Shown here: positions 58,057 to 64,000 of the stretch, one piece after another
Layout: every line of letters begins with the position of its first letter
How positions within the stretch are numbered: position 1 is the stretch's first letter
From: Collybiopsis luxurians FD-317 M1
Taxonomy: Eukaryota > Basidiomycota > Agaricomycetes > Agaricales > Omphalotaceae
Direction of reading: 5' to 3'
Assembly: GCA_000827265.1 (NCBI GenBank)
Contig: KN834787.1
Location: 164,692-228,691 of the forward strand
Length of the DNA: 64,000 nt
Notes under the pieces: generated by a model
What the model was told of the DNA's origin: nothing
The model's database searches: none
Seen by the model: the letters and a program-made list of their open reading frames with translations, nothing else
Made by a program: the position numbers and the translations under genes

Positions 58057-58568
58057 TATAGGCTCAATTCTATCACAACGCACTCATTTTCCGCTGCATG
58101 TCCCAAATTTCAAACGGATTCATTAAAGTCTCGTTCTAGCTTCATACTTTCTGCACGTTCATCAAAATCGGTCTCCATTCAACTGGACGTCGATAAAAAT
58201 CAATTTGAATGCTTAGTTTTTCCTCAAAAATCTTTCAATTCCGCATGTGGAAGACAGACGGCGTCATGGCGATGGTGCAGTATATGGCAGATTTTCACCT
58301 TTAAACAGTTTTCATGGTCATTTCAAGCCCGAGGTCTATATTTGTAGTGTAGTGCATACCATATCCGTCGGGACAGCGGGAAATAAAAGAGGATATCAAA
58401 AAAAAGAAATTCTCGAATTGGTAATGCGCGACGTGCGAAGTACAGCTTTGACCGCGTCAGGTCATGTGATTCAGTGTAATAGCTGCCACGGTGTCACTGA
58501 ACTTTTCAAACTTTCACTCTTACAACGAACAGAATTTCCTGGACCATTAGTAAGTCCAGCTTTCCGGT

Positions 58569-61306
58569 ATGACTGGTGGTGGCTTTGCTGTGATTGATGG
58601 TGGACCCCACGTCAACGATGCAAGCCGATTTTCTGGGGTTTCTTACGTTCGCGGTCCCTCGTGGCTGCATATGCCCGCTTTGACCGTCGGGTTATTTGGA
58701 ATTTCCATTCTTTGGTCGGTCGAAATGGCTTACGCATCTCCGTATCTTATCTCGCTCGGTCTGTCGAAATCTTCAATGGCCGTAGTTTTCGTTGCTGGCC
58801 CACTTTCCGGACTTGTTATGCAACCCTTGATTGGCATCTTGGCCGATTCAAACACGTCAAGGTGGGGAAGAAGGAGGCCGTATATGATTGTTGGAACAAT
58901 ATTGTGTGTTTTTGCCATTATGCTGCTTGGGTGGACGAAGGAAGTAGCGGGGATTTTTACATCTCGTGTACGTGACGAACTGAGAAGCAATCACCTTTAC
59001 ATTGACCTCAATCTTCTTTCAGCTCGGCTTTACATTATGGCTCGCTGTTTTATCAGTCTTTCTCATAGATTTTAGCGTCAACGCAGGTGTTATTCCTTGC
59101 TTGTTGAGTCCGCAGAACATAATACTCACATTGTCGCAGTTATGGCCGTTGATCGTGCGCTCTTGGTCGATATCTTACCTTCAACCCTTCAACCTGCTGG
59201 AAATGCCTGGGCAGCTCGAATGGGTGTGTTTGGAAACGTAGTAGGGTATTTTGCGTACGTGCTCATATCAAATTTCAGTCTGTATAGCATTCTAATGACA
59301 CCGTTCAGTGGAAATCTCGATCTTCCTTCAATACTACCCATCTTCGGTCACACTGAGCTCCAGATTCTATCCGTCGTGACTAGCCTTATTCTACTAGGGA
59401 GCCATACCGTTATGGCAGCAAGCGTGCAGGAACGCGTCCTTCTCAAAAGCACCGCGTCTGGAGCCGGTGGGTGAGTCTGTATTTGAAATATGGTTTCTAG
59501 GTTACTCAAGTATCGCTTAACAGTCCCCTTGCAAAGTCCTTCACGGCTGAAGTCAAGGCAATGTTTGAAAATATGTGGTCTCTTCCTAGAGTAATCCGAC
59601 AAATAGTATGTGCTTCCCATCCCTTACACTCATAACTTCTAAACTCGTTTCCAGTTCCTCATCCAGTTCTTGTAAGCAGTCCACCTTCTGGCTTTTGCTT
59701 ACGCTTCTAACTCTTTCCTCAGTGCTTGGATAGCCTGGTTCCCCATCCTTTTCTACTCAACATTATACATCGGAGACCTCTATAAACAGGCCTTTTTCGC
59801 TTCTGCCATAATCATTCCTCCGTCAGATATATCTGAAGACACATTAGCTAAGCTTGATTCGGATGCGACTCGCATCGGATCCCGCGCCCTGTTTTATTCA
59901 TCTTTGCTCGCTTTCTTTATGAATGTCTTCCTCCCCTTCTTTGTGGCGGAGTCATCCCCAAGCTCTCTCAGGAGGAAACAGGAGCGGCAACATAGTGGTC
60001 ACACCATTCCAACAGGACCTTGGTGGCGCAACCTTGCTATCCCGGAGATGCTTAAGGTCCATCTTGTCAGTCTTTGGGCCGTCAGTCAAGGTGTACTCGC
60101 AGCTGCCATGCTCGCCACTTTGTAAGCACCTTGATGAGCTCTATCCCAGGCTTCTTAATTCTCACCTTTTCTTTTACAGTTTTACTTCGTCTGTAGCGGG
60201 GGCATCCATACTCATTACAATATCCGGCTTTTCCTTGGCTATCGCTCAGTGGGCTCCCTTCGCATTGGTATATACGGCCACTTTCTTCATCCTCATATCT
60301 GTTCTGACCAAAATTACGCAGCTCGGCGAAGCCATACTAACCGAACCTGCTTCAGGCGGTTCGGACGAAGCGGGAGGTATTCGTCTAGTCGATACGCGCT
60401 CGCGGTTATCAATGCACAGACGACGAAGTTCCGAAAGTCGAAGGGAGCTGGCTCTCTTGAGCAGAGGATCGAGAGATCATTACGACTCCGACCAAGAAAA
60501 CCGCCATCGACCGAATGCAGACGAAAACACGTTTGTCCCAGGCGATGCATCTGATTCTGATGACGATAGTGCTGAATCGGACGACGAAGTGCGCGCGCGG
60601 AAGGAGAGAGATGCGAGGAGGAAGGCTTTGTTGGGGCTCGGAGAGGCGGTTGTCAGTTCGCCGAATGTGACTCCTGTGGTGCCGCAGTATCTTGATCAGG
60701 AGGAGGAGGAGGAGGATGAAGAAGTGGACGAGGATGCGGTGCTCGTGGGTCGGTCTCGTCGTGGTCGAGATCGAGATGAGGAAGAGGGTGGTGGGGATTC
60801 GGATGAAGAAATCGATGAACATGATGGCGGCGGGTTGAGTGCAAAAGCTGGGATCATTCTTGTTCGTACTCTCCGCTTTCTCCTTTCTTTCCACCCAGGC
60901 GTAGGGGTGCTGATATCCAAGTCTTACTCCCCAGGGCATCCACAACATCTTCATTGTCATCCCGCAATTCCTCGTAACGGGGATGTCGTCGGTGATATTT
61001 GCTCTATTTGACCCAGGGAAGAGTGCTTTACATGGACATCCTGGCGGTACATTGGGTCCTGCGCATAACGCTACAGCACCCGCGTTGATGATGCGAGATG
61101 ACGAGGATACGATTGAGATGATTAAGGAGCTGCAAGACGCGGCCGCGTCGAGTCCGGTGGTGTATATCTTCCGGTATGTGTCTTTTTGGCTGCGTCGCTC
61201 GGCCCCCCTGCTGACTGCGTCGGTTCCCCTTAGGATTGGAGGAGTCTCGGCACTCATTGCTTTTGTCCTCTGCTGGAGATTAGCTCGAGAGTTGAGGCAT
61301 CGGTGA
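58569..61306 (+). CDS. SLC45/SUT-type sugar:proton symporter (MFS)
   Basis: About nine exons from MTGGGFAVIDGG to LARELRHR. Family marks: LWSVEMAYASPYL in helix 1, GPLSGLVMQPLIGILAD..SRWGRRRPYM (the MFS loop 2-3 signature, RWGRRRP), DRALLVDILP in helix 4, and QFFAWIAWFPILFYST in the second half. These fit the GPH/SUT sucrose transporter group, such as fission yeast Sut1, which imports maltose or sucrose with protons. Between helices 10 and 11 sits a hydrophilic loop of about 160 residues, rich in Ser, Arg and then Glu/Asp. Final helices are GIHNIFIVIPQFLVTG and GGVSALIAFVLCW. Plasma membrane location is expected. Substrate not determined. Confidence 0.85.
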
Positions 61307-61472
61307 AATACCACAGGACTATGTATTATATCCCATAGCTATTCGTACTGATATTCAGGTACTTTTCTCGTCAGAGAACACTAAAAAGAGAGGGTTGCCC
61401 TCGTATAGACCGTCGTCGCGCATATTGTACAAAACTATTTACCTACTGCGAATATAATAAGCAACGGTGGAT

Positions 61473-63112
61473 TAGAACACGGTTCCGTCGCTTTCCAGTT
61501 CAAGAGGTGGTCCGCCCGTTTCAGGTCTTTTCTGTTTCGCGATTTCTCTTCCGCCTTTCCAGGTTGCACCTTCCAGGACTTGTGCGGTATTCAGTTGCTC
61601 AGCGGATAGGTTAAGCTTGGAACGAATGGAGTCGGCGATACGGTCTCTGAAAGGTGAATGTGAGTCGCAAGATGATGGACAGGGAGAAGGAACTTACAGG
61701 ATGATTACTGTCAAGGCCCGCCACTCGACGATCGCTGGGTCCGAAGAAGAGGCTTTGGGTAGCCCAGATTTCTCGTCAAGCGGCAACGCGTTCGGTTTTA
61801 GTGTGAGGACCCCCAGATCCAGAAGTAGACCACCTGAAGTACAAGCAGCAGAATTAGCGGAATCGTTCGACGGGCCCACTTCAACCAGCTTTGTGAACAT
61901 ACCATTGCGATATTCAGGCAAACCCGTCATATCCTCTATTCCGATAAATTTCCACTTCATCGTATGAGTGATCGCCGCTACCAGACTGTATGTCATCCAC
62001 TGAGTGAGTTTGTGGAACGGGACGAGATCGTCGCCTTCAGAGTCTGAGGACGACTTTAACGCCGCGCAAGGCCAGACGTCTCCTAATGATATACCAGCGA
62101 GTTTGGTCCGGGTTGCAGGCCATATGGGATTTAAGCCGTCGATGAGAACGTGCCATAATGCTGCGAGAGGGACAAGACGAGTGGATCCGTCCATTTTGGA
62201 TTCGCGTTCGAGGAAATCTGCAGGAACTTTAGATCACCTCTAAAGAGATATATTATGGATTCGCGTACCAAGCATGTTACCCGGCCGACCTTCGTCGCCG
62301 AAAAGTTCAGGACTAGCCAGAAGGGCATCGCTGAGATTGCGCAACAGAGACGCGCGTCCTTCCAGTCCAACAAGTGGATTCGACTCGGAGACTTGCATAT
62401 GCTGAGCGACCGCGTCCACTGTAATCTTCGAAAGCCCAGCAGCTAGACAGAGAATATCCAATATCAGATCATCGTGCAAAAACCTTCAGCGTTATACCGA
62501 CGCACCATCGACTCGATGAGGCTGATCCGGAATACCAGAAAACAGCCCTCCCTCGAACATATGTATACTACAAATAGCCAGCCCCTCCGACCGACTATAC
62601 TTTTGTCCGGATTCCTCTTCGTGATAAGCCCAATCCTTTCCAGCACCAGCATCGAGCAAAACAGAAACGACAAAAAGATCAATGAGCCGTTTGCTAGCCT
62701 CTTTGGATCCATCCCATTTCGCAAGAAGAGGCTCTACTCGATCTCTACCCAAATTAAAGTGATTCCAACGTCCATGAGGTGGAATCTAATCAGGAAAGTT
62801 CGATATCAGGCTATCAGTCGCGAGTCGAGCAAGAATCCTTTGCCTTGTGGTAATCAGTCCCAAAATCGCGCTGAACATTCGATATGAGCTCTATATTTCA
62901 GTATCTCGTATGTTAAATCGACCCACATGAATAATATTCAAACAGAAATCTGTAACATCTGCCTCTTTATCCTGATGATAATCAAAGTATTCAAGTTTGC
63001 CTGCTTTTGCGAGCTCAAAGACGCGACCACAGCGTTCTCGGATTGAAGGCAGAGTCCGAAGATATGCTGCTTTTGCTTCTAAGGGAAATTCAGTCGATAC
63101 AAGCGATGGCAT
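61473..63112 (-). CDS. URC4: URC4 homologue (DUF1688), uracil catabolism
   Basis: Starts MPSLVSTEFPLEAKAAYLRT (ATG 63112-63110) and ends ELESDGTVF (stop 61473). Motifs of DUF1688 are SIRERCGRVFELA, IPPHGRWNHF, GRDRVEPLLAKW, DLFVVSVLLDAGAG, SNPLVGLEGRASLL, LVPLAALWHVLIDGLNPIWP, LTQWMTYSL and a GLPEYRNGG-like motif. URC4 is needed for the yeast URC route that uses uracil or uridine as nitrogen source. Its reaction is not defined. Of about six introns, the one before IPPHGRW appears to use a GC donor (aag/gcaaag, about 62 bp). A fragment of this gene was copied into both duplication units. Confidence 0.9.
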
Positions 63113-63279
63113 GGTAAGAAGGTCGTGGTGGTGGTAGAGAGTCAAGATCCGATCGCTCTGACGTTGGACGTTTCCACGGGTCAAAGCCAGTTATATCGAG
63201 CAAGGTTAAATTCATTGTAACTGGATGTCAACATGTATATACACGCTTCACTTCAACCTTTAGAAGATACAGACAGAAA

Positions 63280-63392
63280 ATTCAACTGAGCGATTTACTC
63301 CTACAAAGTCTTTAGCTGGGTGTTAACATGTATGAAAATAACAGAGCACATCGAATTCAACTAGACGATTTACTTCTGCAAAGTCTTCCGTC
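63280..63392. repeat. Short tandem duplication at the BBE gene 3' end
   Basis: The text ttcaact-gat-tactcctacaaagtctt (63280-63313) recurs as a diverged copy at 63356-63390, about 77 bp apart. One copy includes the stop codon of the oxidase gene. Confidence 0.6.
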
Positions 63393-64000
63393 TTTCCGTT
63401 CCTGCCAACGATCCCCACCAACTGCTATTGAACCATACAGTATCTGGTCCGGGTCCCATTTGTCTTTGATAGCAAGCAATCTGTCGTAATTAGATCCATA
63501 GAATGCGTCTTTCCAGTCCGGCTCCGTATAGTCCGCCTATACAAGAAGGATTCAATCTTGAGGATTAGAGCACCAGGAAAATAGAAACGTACTTCGTTCA
63601 TATAAGCACCACCGCCTTCTGGAGTCAATTGCCTGAGCGGCTCATCATAAACCTGGCTAATGCGGTCCTGATTCTTGATTACTGTGTCTATAGATGCACG
63701 ATAGTCGAGAAAGCTACCCATAATCGTCGTCAGAGAGCAGGAGAAAAGTTAGGTCCGAGAATATTTACACAGTAGGATTGAACATCCTCTCAGCGTTCCT
63801 CCACGCTGGATGAACTGCATTATCCGGATATCCTGCAATCGCCAAAGTCGGTCGTAAAGCAACATCCCAGATGAAGTCACATCCAGCTTCGAGGATGACT
63901 TTGACGGTTTCCATAAACGCTTCAAATCCCTCCTCGCTCTCCCATAAAGACCGAGGCAGCAGTCTTCCTCCAAACTGAAACTCGCTGATCATGTTATTCA
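63357..64000 (-). CDS. BBE-type FAD-linked oxidase, C-terminal part (runs off the window)
   Basis: The visible exons encode FGGRLLPRSLW, ILEAGCDFIWDVALRP, NPTV-FLDYRAS, GGGAYMNE-ADYTEPDWKDAFYG and NYDRLLAIKDKWDPDQILYG, ending at TGA 63359-63357. ADYTEPDW and the KxKWDPDxIL end are typical of the berberine-bridge (BBE) C-terminal domain that closes the substrate site of FAD_binding_4 oxidases. The FAD-binding half lies beyond 64000. Likely a secreted or secondary-metabolism oxidoreductase of the sugar/alcohol oxidase type. Introns are near 63541-63593 and 63711-63767. The last 25 codons or so after the BBE motif are polar and may be an extension. Confidence 0.85.

Noticed and set aside
58247..58597. 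ORF of 116 codons upstream of the transporter
   Set aside because: Overlaps the transporter start in another frame and has no recognisable feature.
60409..61314. Minus-strand ORF of 301 codons
   Set aside because: Antisense to transporter exons with good splice sites and clear homology.
1..64000. CRISPR array, rRNA operon or bacterial-type operon
   Set aside because: No regular spacer-repeat pattern or rRNA text. Introns and gene families are eukaryotic.

Overview
This 64 kb window is nuclear DNA from a filamentous basidiomycete, most likely an Agaricomycete. The genes are dense and cut by many 50-75 bp GT-AG introns. The gene families are typical of this group: STAND/NACHT NTPases that begin MFxG, an AA14-type LPMO, a GH17 glucanase, DUF1479 and URC4 proteins, and seven-helix orphan membrane proteins. 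No rRNA, convincing tRNA or CRISPR array was seen. Two runs of N (22447-22627 and 52469-52769) mark assembly gaps, and both lie in inverted repeats.

Left part (1-31 kb, mostly host genes). A decayed NB-ARC/TPR NLR carries a stop right after its P-loop and a small inverted-repeat transposon in its TPR array (1.4-5.1 kb). Next come a LINE tail, a CHORD-like zinc protein, a secreted GH17 beta-1,3-glucanase, a NACHT NTPase, a DUF1479 oxygenase-like protein and a divergent beta-tubulin with a 9-nt microexon. A second NACHT NTPase is transcribed divergently from the tubulin across a GATA-motif cluster. A repeat-rich stretch (22.1-26.8 kb) surrounds a seven-helix membrane gene. Then follow an AA14-type LPMO and GET4.

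Middle part (30.6-58 kb, repeats). A segment of about 4.4-5 kb that starts just upstream of the GET4 start codon is duplicated (copy A 30.6-35.6 kb, copy B 53.5-57.9 kb). Each copy carries a seven-helix membrane gene, a decayed unknown gene and a captured piece of the URC4 gene. Between the copies lie a CpG-poor, broken Ty3/gypsy element, a second NLR fragment and a palindrome of about 9.5 kb made of two nested Ty1/copia elements in inverted orientation. Many lesions are C-to-T or G-to-A changes in CpG or CpA context, as expected from cytosine methylation and deamination or a RIP-like process.

Right part (58-64 kb, host genes). An SLC45/SUT-type sugar transporter with a large acidic loop, the uracil-catabolism protein URC4, and the 3' end of a BBE-type FAD oxidase that runs out of the window.

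No clustered operon-like system is evident. GH17, AA14, the sugar transporter and the FAD oxidase fit a saprotrophic plant-wall-degrading or wall-remodelling lifestyle. The STAND/NLR genes and relics form the most dynamic host family here. Exon borders were read by eye from splice motifs and reading frames, and have not been checked against transcripts.
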